The notes under the pieces were generated by a model that was given only the letters and a program-made list of their open reading frames with translations, ran no database searches and was not told the origin of the DNA. This document shows, piece by piece, positions 11,851 to 21,608 of a DNA stretch of 64,000 nt. Position 1 is the first letter of the stretch. Each line of letters opens with the position of its first letter. The stretch spans positions 225,979,415 to 226,043,414 of the forward strand of contig NC_081410.1 of assembly GCF_030272615.1 (NCBI RefSeq). The letters are read 5' to 3'. The stretch comes from Cryptomeria japonica. Lineage: Eukaryota > Streptophyta > Pinopsida > Cupressales > Cupressaceae. Made by a program: the position numbers and the translations under genes.

Positions 11851-13546
11851 GCTCTTTTTGAGTATCCTAATGCAAAAATACAAAAAAAAAAAAGTCAAAA
11901 AAAATTCAAAAATACAAAAAAAATTATAAAACAAAAAAAATCGTTACTTGGTGAAAACCTGGCAAACAGGCACCTTGTGACAACAAAAAAATTGCAAAAT
12001 CCAAAAAAGTAAAGAGAAATAATTTCGTCCTACGGTGAAAACCACTTCGGTGGCGCCCTGGGCAAGTACCATGGTGAAAACTGGGTCACCAGCGCCATGC
12101 GTAGGGACTTTGCTCCTCCCTCTTTCAGGATTCCCTTTCATTCTTTCACTTCGCACACACTCACGACCAATTCACTCACAATAAACTTACCCATTCCCAT
12201 CATGGCTTGTTATTGATCTACCCAAGATTGGTTAGCCATTCATAATAAACCCTCCCTTTTCACTCTCTTTCCATCCATAATAAATCAGATCATATCTGTG
12301 ACTACGGCCAATTCCTACGTCTAGTAATGGGTGTGGAACTGAGAACATCACATGTTTCGAGGAGTACAGTTTCTTTCAGCTCTCTTCAGTCTATCCACGC
12401 GCAATTCACAATAAAGCAACATTTTGCATCGAAGATCCGCAATACAGTTTCATCTTCTCCACGATAAGGTATCAGTTTCATGGATTCAGTCAGTTTCCAA
12501 GGAGACACAGCAGCAACAATGGGCTTCAACAAAATCAAATCTTTTAACAGACTCAGACAACATATGGTTCAGTGCTATCTATCCTTTTTGTGAAAGTGAA
12601 CATTGTGACCACAATCAAAATTTGACTTAAACAAGTGACAAGAGACACAAACTTGAGGACTACAGTGGATGTGGGTGTCGAGTCTTGGTTTTCTTTTGGT
12701 TTTATCTTTTTGGTGACATGTCTTTTAGCTTTTCCGGGATGTCTTTGACTAGAGATTCTATCTCCAGGATGTCTTTGACTAGAAAGGCGAGGATGGGGTA
12801 TCGTCACTTATTTGCATTTGCTGTCTGTGGATTGTCTTTTAGTAATGCTATGACTTGTCCAAGGATATGAGGACACTGTGAGTCTAGTGTGAACTGGGGC
12901 ATTCCTTGTTTGTGACTGTCTTCTCTCCATGCAAACAGGTACAATGACTTTCTGGGCCGAACATATGCCTCGATTGTCATAACCTATTCTGCCATAATAA
13001 AGCTCAATGATGATAACGCACAAGAAGCTCTTTCACGTTCATACCTTCTGTCTTCCATCCCCCTTTCTTGATTGACTTTCATTGTCCTTCTTGAGTCCGC
13101 TATCACATGACTGAGTATAATGACACACCAAAAACATTTGCATTTCATATAGTTGCACCTGCATCACCACATATAAGCATTTCATACATATAGATATTAC
13201 AATTGCATCACAACAATTTACATTTGCATTATTATATTCACTTGCATCACATACATTTTCATTTGCATCATGCATCACGTATACAACATAAAAGAACAAA
13301 AATATATGGCATTGCATCATATAAGCATCCATATCATAAAACATGCATCACATAAGAACACATGCATCACATAAGGTACACATGCATCTAGCTGCCGCAA
13401 AAGATGAATCATCTCATATATATAATCAATCAAATGTGTCATAATACAATGATGTCAAAAGAATCATATGGCTACAAAAGAATCACCCGCAGGTGTCTAC
13501 AATACAACAATGATACATCTACTGATACAATGGGAGCCCACTATAG
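11851..13546 (+). other. Gypsy1 region between integrase and the convergent PMD gene
   Basis: This 1.7 kb has no coding frame I can support. It starts with an A-rich tract (11876-11940). Three GGTGAAAAC motifs follow (11950-12090), in a context resembling short hairpin-forming modules. From 12150 on it is simple unique sequence. The last 280 bases hold the TGCATCAC repeats and form the 3' flank of the antisense PMD gene, so 3' ends of both convergent transcripts probably lie here. Confidence 0.6.
13120..13400 (-). repeat. Degenerate TGATGCA repeats downstream of the PMD stop codon
   Basis: On the minus strand TGATGCA and ATGCAAATG-like words recur about a dozen times with irregular spacing in the first 430 bases after the PMD stop. 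Examples are TTATGTGATGCATG near 13350 and 13335. The region is AT-rich and may be the 3' UTR and polyadenylation area of the antisense gene. Confidence 0.6.
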
Positions 13547-15513
13547 CTATGAGGAACTCCCTCCCTCGGAGCCACCTCGCCTCGACGGAGTCTGAGCTGT
13601 AGATGGCCCTGCCCCTGGATCCCCCTGTCCCTCTGGTGGTGGTGGAGGCCCCATAACCCCACCGCTGGATGCCTGTCTCCTGCGGCTCCCTCCCGTAGCC
13701 GTCGCTGTGCGCGACGACCTCTGGAAGCTCCTAGCCCGCTGCTCTGCTGGCACGGCTGCATAATATAGATCCCTCCAGTAGGCGATCTCCTCTCCCGCTC
13801 GCAAAACATAGGCGTAGCCTGCCCCTGCATCCTCTGTTGCCCGCCTACCTGCCCTCAGAGCTGTCTCGGCCTCGGTATATCTCTGGATGGCCTGATCCCT
13901 CTCCCGCTCTGTATCTCGGACCCTGATCCTGAGGTGGTTCCTCTCTCGAACCAAATCCTCAATCTCATCTGCCTGGCCCTGGCAGATCTCCCGCAGCCTC
14001 ACCACCTCATCCTCCTCGGAGTCTCCGCTCTCCGTCCCTGCCTGTGGCTCCTCCTCTACAGGTGCCTGTCCCTGTGCCTGTATAGGTACCTGTGGCTGTA
14101 CCTGTCTCTGTCCCTCTGGCTGCACCTGTCTCTGTCCCTCTCTGGGACCCTGTGCTGCTGGCACCTGTAGGGGCAGTCCACCCCGTCCTCTCACCACTGG
14201 AGCTGCTCTCTCCTGACCTCCCTCCCTCCGAGGTGCTACCCGTCTCTCTCCCACCACTCCCCTCCACCTCCGCCGGCCCCTACCTGCATCCCCTCCTCCC
14301 TCATCATCATCTCCTCCACCCTCTCCATCCACTGGCTCTGTCGGATCTGTCAACCTCGGAAATGGATGCTCTGCCCAGTACGCAGAGTACTCTGCGTCCA
14401 TCCCTGCATCATCTACCTCTGGCCACATGTCCCATGGCATCGGCATCATCTCCGCTAGCTGCATCACTGCCTGATCATATGATAGCAGTGGGCCAAACTG
14501 CACCTGATCTCTAACTGTACGGGCATACATGCCCGAGCCTCGCGGCATCCTCTAAATCCTGCCATACTGCCTGCATACCCTATCCACCAGCTGTCTCTCT
14601 AATATATAGGGCGTCCGCCCAATCAGGTACCTGCTCCGGAAGGCGTAGGGCAGCTCCAGTGCATCGTCCCCCCACTCCTCGCACCCCAGGTACGGCCTCC
14701 AGATCACCATATCAATGTCATCAATGACTCTCCTCCAGTGCTCCAATCTCCCAATCCGAGGCTGGGATGTAATCATGGCATACAAATGAACAAAACTCTG
14801 TCCCTGTCCTCTGCCTCGGAAGTGAATCGGCCGTGTGATAGGAAGGTGCTCATAGGCCCACACCTGCAATAGAGTCACACCGCAGCCCAGCCCCACTGAT
14901 CCATGGTATACAAACTGATGCAGCTCATAGTACAAATGTGCTAGGACACATGGCCCCCATGCATACCTAGTGTGCTCTGCCATCAGCGTCTCCAAGGCCC
15001 CTCCCCAGCCCACTGCCAATCCTCGTGTGGCCCTGTCTGGACACAAGTATCCACTGATAACTCCCCCAATAACTGCCGGCAACGCCAATCCTGTGGCAGT
15101 CATGGTGTCCCAGGCTACATGGCCTGCTCACATCTCCAACTCAGGATCCTGAAAGACCCGTCTCAAGGCCTCCCTGTCACCGTCACGGTCATAGGGGATC
15201 AACTCTCCATCAATGGGAACATGTAATATCCTGTATACATCCTCCAGTGTCATGGTCATCTCACCCATCGGCAGGTGAAACGTGCATGTCTCTGAGTGCC
15301 ATCTCTCGGCCAGTGCAGTCAGCAACCCCATGTTTGCCCGAAACTCAGGCACATAGAGCATATATGTGAGACCCATCTCCTCAATGGAGGTCATGTCCTG
15401 GATAGACAACTCTGGACGCAGTCTCTGAGTCGATGGGAATCTCTCCCGTGACTCCAACATCGGCAAATACTCCTGCAGTCAAGCAAATCAATCTTGTCAG
15501 TTATCGTGGCATT

Positions 15514-15746
15514 CACTGTTTATCACAAAATGCTACTTGCTACCTAAATGCATATGGCTATCTACCCTAGTGACACTCACTGTTCATCACAAAGTGTTGC
15601 TATTTATCCTAGTAGTGCTCACTGTTCATCACAAAGTACTACGAGTGTGACATTCCCTGTTCATCACAAAGTGTCACTCACATTCGCACTCCCTGTTCAT
15701 CACAAAGTGCTGCCTATCCTGGTGCTCCCTGTTCATCACAAAGTGC
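15514..15746. repeat. Spaced repeats CACTGTTCATCACAAAGTG in the PMD intron
   Basis: Copies start at 15514 (diverged), 15578, 15620, 15655, 15691 and 15727; the last four are 35-36 bases apart. A weaker half copy is near 15818. Each copy has inverted ends (CACT...AGTG), so it may bind a dimer or form a small hairpin. Spacer sequences between copies differ. Confidence 0.8.
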
Positions 15747-15876
15747 CTTGATTTATCCTAATCTTCCTAGAGGACCTGCTTGAGTGTATCCTCTTAGCAG
15801 CTTATCCAATCGATAGCGTATGTTCATCACAGAACTGCCGATTTGACCTAACGGACTAAAACCATGCATTTAAACA

Positions 15877-16179
15877 CACAAACGCACTTTTTCAACACAC
15901 ACGCGCTTTTAACTCATAAACGCGCTTATAGACTGCATAAACGCGCCTCTGCAACACAGACGCGCTTTCTGAACACAAACGCGCCTATGCCAGACGCAAA
16001 CGCGACCAGGGAACACAGACGTCCCTGCATGACATAAACGCTATTCAAAAGCACAGACGCTACTACATTTCACAAACGCGTCCGCATTCAACACAAACGC
16101 GGTTCCAAGCACAGACGCGCCTGGACCCGACACAGACGCGCCTGTTGGACACAGACGCGCCTGGCGCTGACACAGACGC
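15877..16179 (-). repeat. GCGTCTGTG array 3 (inverted) in the PMD intron
   Basis: On the plus strand sixteen copies of CACAGACGC or close variants (CACAAACGC, CATAAACGC) end at 15885, 15904, 15923, 15944, 15963, 15982, 16003, 16022, 16041, 16060, 16079, 16100, 16118, 16139, 16158 and 16179. Distances are 19 or 21, with one of 18. On the minus strand, the sense of the PMD gene, the motif is GCGTCTGTG or GCGTTTGTG, the same word as in the gag-pol leader. Confidence 0.9.
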
Positions 16180-16456
16180 GGTTGCGCGTTTTTGCACTTT
16201 TTAACTACCCTATTTCTAGCGCATTTATTGCTACCTAGCATGCATTAATGACAAAACTTGAAATGCGTGAAAGTACGAGGCGGTTTTCGGGTACTTACCG
16301 GCTCTCCTGCATCGGCTGGTCGCTGGAATCGACGGACACGGTCGAATCTATGAACGAATGCCATCGCTGCTGACTGTTGCTGCTCTTTTCTCGCTCTGCA
16401 CTGTGATCTTCTATGGGTATGGATGACAATGAGGATGTATTTTCCCCCGTGGTCTC

Positions 16457-16463
16457 TCTTATA
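16457..16463 (-). promoter_or_regulatory. TATA box of the antisense PMD gene
   Basis: The minus strand reads GGCTATAAGAGAGACC, with TATAAGA at 16463-16457, 93 bases before the ATG at 16364. A start site about 30 bases downstream (near 16430) would give a 5' UTR of roughly 65-70 bases. The promoter lies just inside the 3' LTR and PPT, so the gene does not depend on the LTR promoter. Confidence 0.7.
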
Positions 16464-16697
16464 GCCTAGCCTAGCCCTCGCGTGCATTTTCCCGAGTCCG
16501 TCTTCTTTATCCCGTGACTCTGTCACTCTATTTGCTCAACCCCTTCTATCCCACCTTTCTTATCGAGAGATTGTCTGCAATCTTTCCAGACTTTTTTCAT
16601 CCAATCTCTCGAGGGGGCATATCATTCCCATCCTGGGGCAACTCTGTATCAGTTCATCTTATTTTCTTTGAAACAACGCGACAAGCCGCATTGTCTC

Positions 16698-16711
16698 AAA
16701 GAGGGGCAAAA
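16698..16711 (+). other. Gypsy1 polypurine tract
   Basis: AAAGAGGGGCAAAA lies directly before the 3' LTR start TGTAGAC at 16712, the expected place for plus-strand DNA priming. Confidence 0.85.
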
Positions 16712-17506
16712 TGTAGACACCCAAAATTGTCATGTCTAATTAAATAAATATTTTATTTATTTAATTATCTAAGCCTAATTCTTCTATTAATTAAATAAAT
16801 CTTTATTTATTTAATTAATTCATTTATCCTCTTCTAGCCTTATTTCTCATTTAAATAAATACATTTATTTATTTAAATTATCCCTTTCCTATATTAAATA
16901 AATATTTTATTTATTTAATTGCCCTACTTCTTCTATTAATTAAATAAATCTTTATTTATTTAATTAATTCATTAACCTTTTCTACACATGACACATGTCA
17001 TTCATCTCTTATTTCCTACACTACCTACCCCTTTCATTATTTTGGTATTTCTTATACCTACCCTCTAATCCTAGCCGACCTCTCTTTTTACACCTCTCAA
17101 TCTTAACCCTCCATTTTCTATTGTGTCTTCTATTTAAGGAGATGCTTTCTTCATTGTCAAACCCTAATCAAGCATTCTAAGGAAGAACTCTAACTACTGG
17201 ATCAATTGACTACACTACAATTCTACTTGCAACCACATTCCGTTCTTTGTTGAGCTCTTGTGCATACAAAAATCTGAGAGCAAGCATATCAAACAAGATC
17301 AATGGAGATAGGAAGAATGGAGATCAAAACCCTAGTGGACATGTGATGGTATAATCTTTGTGATTTTTGAGTTATTTTGCATTGTCTTAGGTTATCTTCA
17401 TATGTTATGGTGGATCTTTGTTCATTGTTAGGCTAGGGTTTGGTGGTTGAATCCATTTTAGTCTTTCAATATTGTTGTTTATTGCTATCCATTTTCACCA
17501 TACACA
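16712..17506 (+). repeat. 3' LTR of Gypsy1 (795 bp)
   Basis: It is a direct copy of 1254-2048, with one difference seen at 17242. It ends CATACACA and is followed by the GTAAT target duplication. Confidence 0.95.
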
Positions 17507-17511
17507 GTAAT
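17507..17511. repeat. Target-site duplication of Gypsy1, right copy (GTAAT)
   Basis: It matches 1249-1253 exactly. Sequence beyond it continues Gypsy2 on the minus strand. Confidence 0.93.
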
Positions 17512-18894
17512 CACCAGGAATAACTTGGCATGATCCATTATTAGCAAGGCTTCAGTGAAACCCTTTTTTTCTTCAGTCCGTCCCATTTGGCTTTTTCTAT
17601 TGCTTTATCAAAAACGTTCCCATTCTGCTTACAATCTAGAATTGGCCATAGGAGCATTGGTGGATAAAAAATGAGAGGAAGCCAATTATTCTTCTTAGAT
17701 CAACCCAGATGTATGTACAAGGGTTCTCTTCTAATAGCTACATAATAATTTTGGAGGGAATGTGGTTCTACATGTTGCAATTCCCTTGTTAAACTATTCC
17801 ATCTTTGTGCCATGTATCCCATTATTATTTGTCCTACAGCAGAACTCATATGCTCAAACTCTTGGAATATCTCCTCTCTCAAGGATAAGGCTTGATATTT
17901 ATATTTAGATCTGTATAAAATCTTTTGCCAATCAAAGTAGAGGCATCTTGGATTTATAGCTTCAGCCCTTAAGAGCGGGGGAATCCGAAGTTCCTCTTCC
18001 CTATATGCTCTAAACTATCATCCCAAATTATTTTCATTCTAAATCCATGACATGAGAGCTCTAATATGAATATCACCAATATACAACAAAGGATTCCATT
18101 CATTATCATTGAGAACTGCATAATTGTGAAGATAAAACTCACAAAGCAAATTTTTAATTGTTGCAACAGAGGACTGATACATCTGATAAAACTCTTGAGG
18201 AGTTTCAATGGAATGCTCTAAATCTGAAATAATTCTTGACAATTTGAAAGAAAGATTGAGTTCTTTAAGGTACATGGCATATACCCGAGGTGGTGTTTGG
18301 CATCCTACAATCTGTAGTATCATGGTTACTGCATTATCCACCTTATTCTATAATGCAACAATTTCTTTATTTTTCTTCTCGACCTCTTCATCTTTCTGAC
18401 TAATTATTTTCTACAACTTAAGTTTTTCTCTATTCCATTCTTCTTCTTTTTCTAACATGTCTTGATATAAATCCAAAGCTACAGACATCCATGAGAAATG
18501 AGTGGGTCTATGTCTTTCAACATGGGGCCTTTTCTGAACTAATTCTCCTTCTTTTTCCTTTCCTAGTTCTTGCTCGGCCATTTGTTCTACTATAGCAGCT
18601 AATCCAGCAAGGCCACTCAAACTTATATTCTCTTGAAGTTTTTCTTAATCCATTACTAGGCCCTACTATTCTGAAGATAAATCTCTCATTTACTCATCTT
18701 GTGCCACCTCTTCTTCTCTTTCTTTTGCACTAGGGATAGAGTGTTCAAACCCTGAAAATTCAATTTGAATATTTATTCTAGGCTCACTATGTCAAACTTT
18801 CCTAGGTTTCCCTCTGAGCCTGTGGCTTACTCTTTGTGGTGTCTTCTCATTTGTTTTGGAGGGTTTGGCATGTTTAGGTATTTTAACATATGTA
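17512..18894 (-). pseudogene. Gypsy2 accessory ORF, C-terminal part (decayed)
   Basis: On the minus strand this continues the frame that is cut by Copia1 at 30564. From 18890 downward it codes a Lys/Arg-rich stretch (KIPKHAKPSKTNEKTPQ), then a segment with MSGLAGLAAIVEQMAEQELG, then charged heptads typical of a coiled coil (KDEEVEKKNKEIVAL). A more globular end follows near 18340-17700 (MILQIVGCQTPPRVYAMYLK; QRWNSLTRELQHVEPHSLQN). Stops and frameshifts are frequent. I do not recognise the family. Its position between integrase and the 3' LTR is where Athila-type elements carry an env-like ORF, but no signal peptide or membrane segment is evident. Confidence 0.5.
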
Positions 18895-18967
18895 CCAATT
18901 GTTGGCATTTGTGTAGAGTATGTTGACATGATGATATTATGTTGTCATTGATGTCAATATATAGGAG

Positions 18968-19160
18968 AGTGAACCAGGAATATGCTGAAAAGTGAACCAG
19001 TATAATGTGGTGAACCGGTATATGTGCAAAGAAGTGAACAAGTATATTGAAGCTAAGCAGCTGGCAAAGAGAACCACTATAACAGTATAAACCAGTATAT
19101 GAGCAATAGGTGAAGCGGTATGTTTGTCCAAGTGAACCAGTATGATGGAATGTGAACCGG
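18968..19160 (+). repeat. GTGAACCGGTAT repeats in the Copia1 U3
   Basis: Degenerate copies such as GTGAACCAGTATAATG, GTGAACCGGTATATG and GTGAAGCGGTATG recur roughly every 15-30 bases. The 3' LTR has the same set at 29051-29245 with independent mutations, some copies closer to CCGGT. They are probably upstream promoter elements of the LTR. Confidence 0.75.
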
Positions 19161-19794
19161 CATATGGAATATTTTCTAGTAAGGCTTAATATGGTATGAC
19201 TACCGATTGGTAGTCTTAGCTTAAGGGTTTCCAGTTGAAGTGTTCCAAGCCTGTGTGATTCAACTGATGACATTGTGTGATGAGCTAGCTTTGTAATCAA
19301 GATCAGATCATGTTGCCACGTCAGCCTTGTGTGCGTGAAGGATCTTGCATGAAGGAGATTGATCCTATCTGCCTCGGGAGTGTGAAGTCCTTGTAAACGG
19401 TGGAGAATGTGTGATGGGTTATCACCTCCATGAAACAGTGAAGAATGAACGATGGAGAATATCTTAAGTTCTGTTCAAGACCGTTGTATTCAAATGTAAA
19501 GTGTTCAATGGCCAGGATTGAACCGCCTAAATTTCTTAACCTAAATGTTTAAGGTTTAGGGTTTATGCTACCAACCTATCTGTTTCCTATAAGGTCAATG
19601 TTGTGTTTCATACTGAGGTTGTTGGCAAATGGTGTGTGTGTATCTAAGTACACAGATATGTGATTCTTGCTAGACCAGATGAGATAAGAAGATTGATTCC
19701 TCCATAGTGTGTGTGTAGAAGGAACTTAAGCAGGTCTACATTACGCATTGAGTGTTATTATCAGATCATTGTAATACCTATTGATCTTTAACCA

Positions 19795-20030
19795 CTTTAA
19801 CAGTTGAAAAATCCCTTAACCGGGTAGCTTTAACTAGATTGTTGTAAATCCTTTAATAGGGTGACTCAAACTCATTGAGTTCTTGAAATCCTCTAACAAG
19901 GTAACCTCTAACGGGGTTTAACCCTTAACTGGGTATTTAGCCATCCCTTAACCTGGTGATCTTTAATAGGATTGGTTCCTAGCAGAACCTATTCTAACAG
20001 TCTTTAATCAGACTAGGTTCCTAACATAGC
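19795..20030 (+). repeat. TTTAACCGGGT repeats in the Copia1 LTR
   Basis: Words like CCCTTAACCGGGTAGC, CCTTTAATAGGGTGAC, CCTCTAACAAGGTAAC and CCCTTAACTGGGTATT recur at 20-35-base spacing. The 3' LTR copy at 29900-30110 preserves AACCGGGT better, which shows the ancestral unit. Confidence 0.7.
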
Positions 20031-20470
20031 AGACTTCTAAAGAGTTCAAAAGTAGCTTGTGGATATTCATCCCCATCGTGGTTTTTCCCAATTGGGTTTC
20101 CACGTGAAAAATTTATGTGTCATGTGTAGTATTTTTCATGTGATGATTTAAGTGATTTGTGTTTGAAGGTAAATCATGTTGAGCTAGCTTTTATTATATT
20201 TCTGATGATAGATTACCTATTCATGCATAAGGGTGAAATGGAAGTGTAGTATTAAGTTGAGTGGAAAGCTAAGTGATTAACCGATTAATGCTTGTCACAG
20301 TCATTCTTAGCTTTACCAGTTGCACTCTATTTCAGATCGGTGTTACTGTCTATTAGACATTTGCAGTGTTTGCAGTAAAACCGGTTTGAGAAAAGTTTTT
20401 GTGACTGTATTGATTCACCCCCCGCTCTCAGTACTAGTTTGGTACTTATTGTTCATCATTGAGTTATCAA

Positions 20471-20483
20471 TTGGTATCAGAGC
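20471..20483 (+). other. Copia1 primer-binding site (initiator tRNA-Met type)
   Basis: TTGGTATCAGAGC starts one base after the 5' LTR. This is the standard plant copia PBS. Confidence 0.93.
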
Positions 20484-20540
20484 GTACTCTAGGTCCTCTG
20501 TGTTGTAAGCTTAACCACTTGAGGGAAAGATCCTATTGTA

Positions 20541-21608
20541 ATGATGAAGAGGGAAGGTCCAAAGTTAAATAGAGATAACTTCAAAATATGGAAGGACAAA
20601 ATGAAGATTTACATCAGAAACATGGGTGCTCAACACTGGAGCTATGTTGAGAATGTTTTTTTTATTCCTACCGGTACTCTCACCGATGATCAAAAGAGAG
20701 AAATACACAAGAATGGGCAACTCATGGAAGCCCTAATTAGCAGCTTATCTAACATTGAGTTTATTGATGTCCAGGATAAAGATAATCCCAAAGAAGTATG
20801 GGACACTCTTGAGAATATCTATGGCGGTGATGAGCATGTAAAACAACCTAAGGAAGAAATCTTTAGAGGGAAGTTTGAACACATGAGGATAGTTGAAGGT
20901 GAGACCATTCAACAGTATGGAATAAGAATCAAAACTATTATTGGAGATATCAAGAGTGCATGTGGTAAAATGGAAGATTCCACTGTGGTAAGAAAAGTTC
21001 TGAGATCCTTATTATCGGTCCATGCAATAAGGGTTGCTGCTATTCAGAAGTTGAGATCAATAGACAAGACTAAGGTATCTCTAGACTCCATCATTGCAAA
21101 ATTGACAGCCTATGAGCTAAATAGTTTTGATGGCAGTGTTCAAAAGACTGAATTAGCTTTTAGAGATTCTATTGTACCATGCAGAAAAGGAAAAGAAGCA
21201 AGCACCAGTGGTGAACCAAGACAGAGCACAGAAATGGATGATGAGGAGATCCTGATGGAATTTGAAGCTCCTCTTGAAAAGAAACTTCTTAAAGGAACCG
21301 GTAAATACAAAGGTAAGCTCCCTTTGAAATGTTTTTCTTGTAACCAGATAGGACATATTGCTATAAACTGTCCTAATGGTGACAACAAGGACAAACTGGA
21401 GAGGTTCAAGAAATTCAAAGGAGGAAACCGAAGAAACTGTTTTGTTGCAGTTGATGAAGGTGTCACATATGAGGAATTGGAAGATGAAGAGAATGAAGAT
21501 ATTGTGCTTGTTGCAGTAAAGGAAGATGTGTCAAACAAGAAGGCTCTTGTCTCTCACTTTGATAATTCCAATGAGTGGATTATTGAAAGTGGTGTTCTCA
21601 TCATATGA
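20541..21608 (+). CDS. Copia1 Gag (UBN2-type) with zinc knuckle, open to a frameshift in protease
   Basis: Starting at ATG 20541, 355 codons are open. The N-terminal two thirds match copia Gag (LNRDNFKIWKDKMKIYI; EVWDTLENIYGG), followed by a CCHC knuckle CFSCNQIGHIAINC near 21330. The frame then enters the protease motif, where the usual WIIDSG reads WIIESG and a one-base loss shifts the frame so that it stops at 21606-21608. Gag itself could still be made. In this family Gag and Pol are normally one frame. Confidence 0.8.
   Translation: MMKREGPKLNRDNFKIWKDKMKIYIRNMGAQHWSYVENVFFIPTGTLTDDQKREIHKNGQLMEALISSLSNIEFIDVQDKDNPKEVWDTLENIYGGDEHVKQPKEEIFRGKFEHMRIVEGETIQQYGIRIKTIIGDIKSACGKMEDSTVVRKVLRSLLSVHAIRVAAIQKLRSIDKTKVSLDSIIAKLTAYELNSFDGSVQKTELAFRDSIVPCRKGKEASTSGEPRQSTEMDDEEILMEFEAPLEKKLLKGTGKYKGKLPLKCFSCNQIGHIAINCPNGDNKDKLERFKKFKGGNRRNCFVAVDEGVTYEELEDEENEDIVLVAVKEDVSNKKALVSHFDNSNEWIIESGVLII

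Larger units (their letters stand above)
15473..16298 (-). other. Intron 1 of the antisense PMD gene
   Basis: The donor is CCG|GTAAGTAC at 16298, and the acceptor is TTGCTTGACTGCAG|GAG ending at 15473. Joining the exons keeps the frame (phase 0) and links the short first exon to the PMD. The intron contains the inverted GCGTCTGTG array (15877-16179) and the 36-bp spaced repeats (15514-15746). It is inferred from splice-site consensus and frame only. Confidence 0.75.
13547..16364 (-). pseudogene. Plant mobile domain (PMD) gene carried antisense in Gypsy1; two in-frame stops
   Basis: Exon 1 (16364-16299) starts ATGGCATTC and codes 22 residues. The intron (16298-15473) has GTAAGT and TGACTGCAG ends and keeps phase. 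Exon 2 runs from 15472 to TAG at 13547-13549, about 663 codons in total. TERWHSETCTFHLP-like and GEMTMTLEDVYRILHVPIDG segments identify the PMD (aminotransferase-like plant mobile domain, as in Arabidopsis MAIN/MAIL1). The C-terminal 330 residues are an Arg/Gly/Gln-rich stretch, then a charged coiled coil (RERNHLRIRVRDTERERDQA). TGA at 15130-15128 and TAG at 14554-14552 interrupt one continuous frame. MAIN/MAIL1 act in nuclear silencing and gene expression, and PMD genes are known in gypsy and Mutator-like elements. A function here in host-silencing interference is only a guess. Confidence 0.82.
1254..17506 (+). mobile_element. Gypsy1: young, full-length Ty3/gypsy Tat-lineage element with an antisense PMD gene
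   Basis: The element is 16,253 bp with two 795-bp LTRs (TGTAGACACC...CATACACA), a PBS at 2052, a polypurine tract at 16698 and a GTAAT target duplication. I found a single LTR mismatch (A at 1784, G at 17242), so insertion was recent. It encodes gag, protease, a G-patch, RT, RNase H, a second archaeal-type RNase H and integrase. The second RNase H is the hallmark of the Tat branch of plant gypsy elements. The 4.8 kb between integrase and the 3' LTR carries an oppositely transcribed plant mobile domain gene. Lesions in gag-pol and in the PMD gene make this copy non-autonomous. Confidence 0.92.
18900..20469 (+). repeat. 5' LTR of Copia1 (1,570 bp)
   Basis: It starts TGTTGGCATTTGTGTAGAG and ends CATTGAGTTATCA. 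It holds about nine variants of GTGAACCGGTATA at 18968-19160. A second family of CCTTTAACCGGGT-like words lies at 19795-20030. A C-rich run (CACCCCCC...CTCAGT) comes before the end, as in many plant copia LTRs. Confidence 0.9.

Noticed and set aside
13934..14514. Plus-strand open frames of 78 and 140 codons opposite the PMD tail
   Set aside because: Mirror frames of a GC-rich, biased minus-strand coding sequence; Leu/Pro-rich with no domain.
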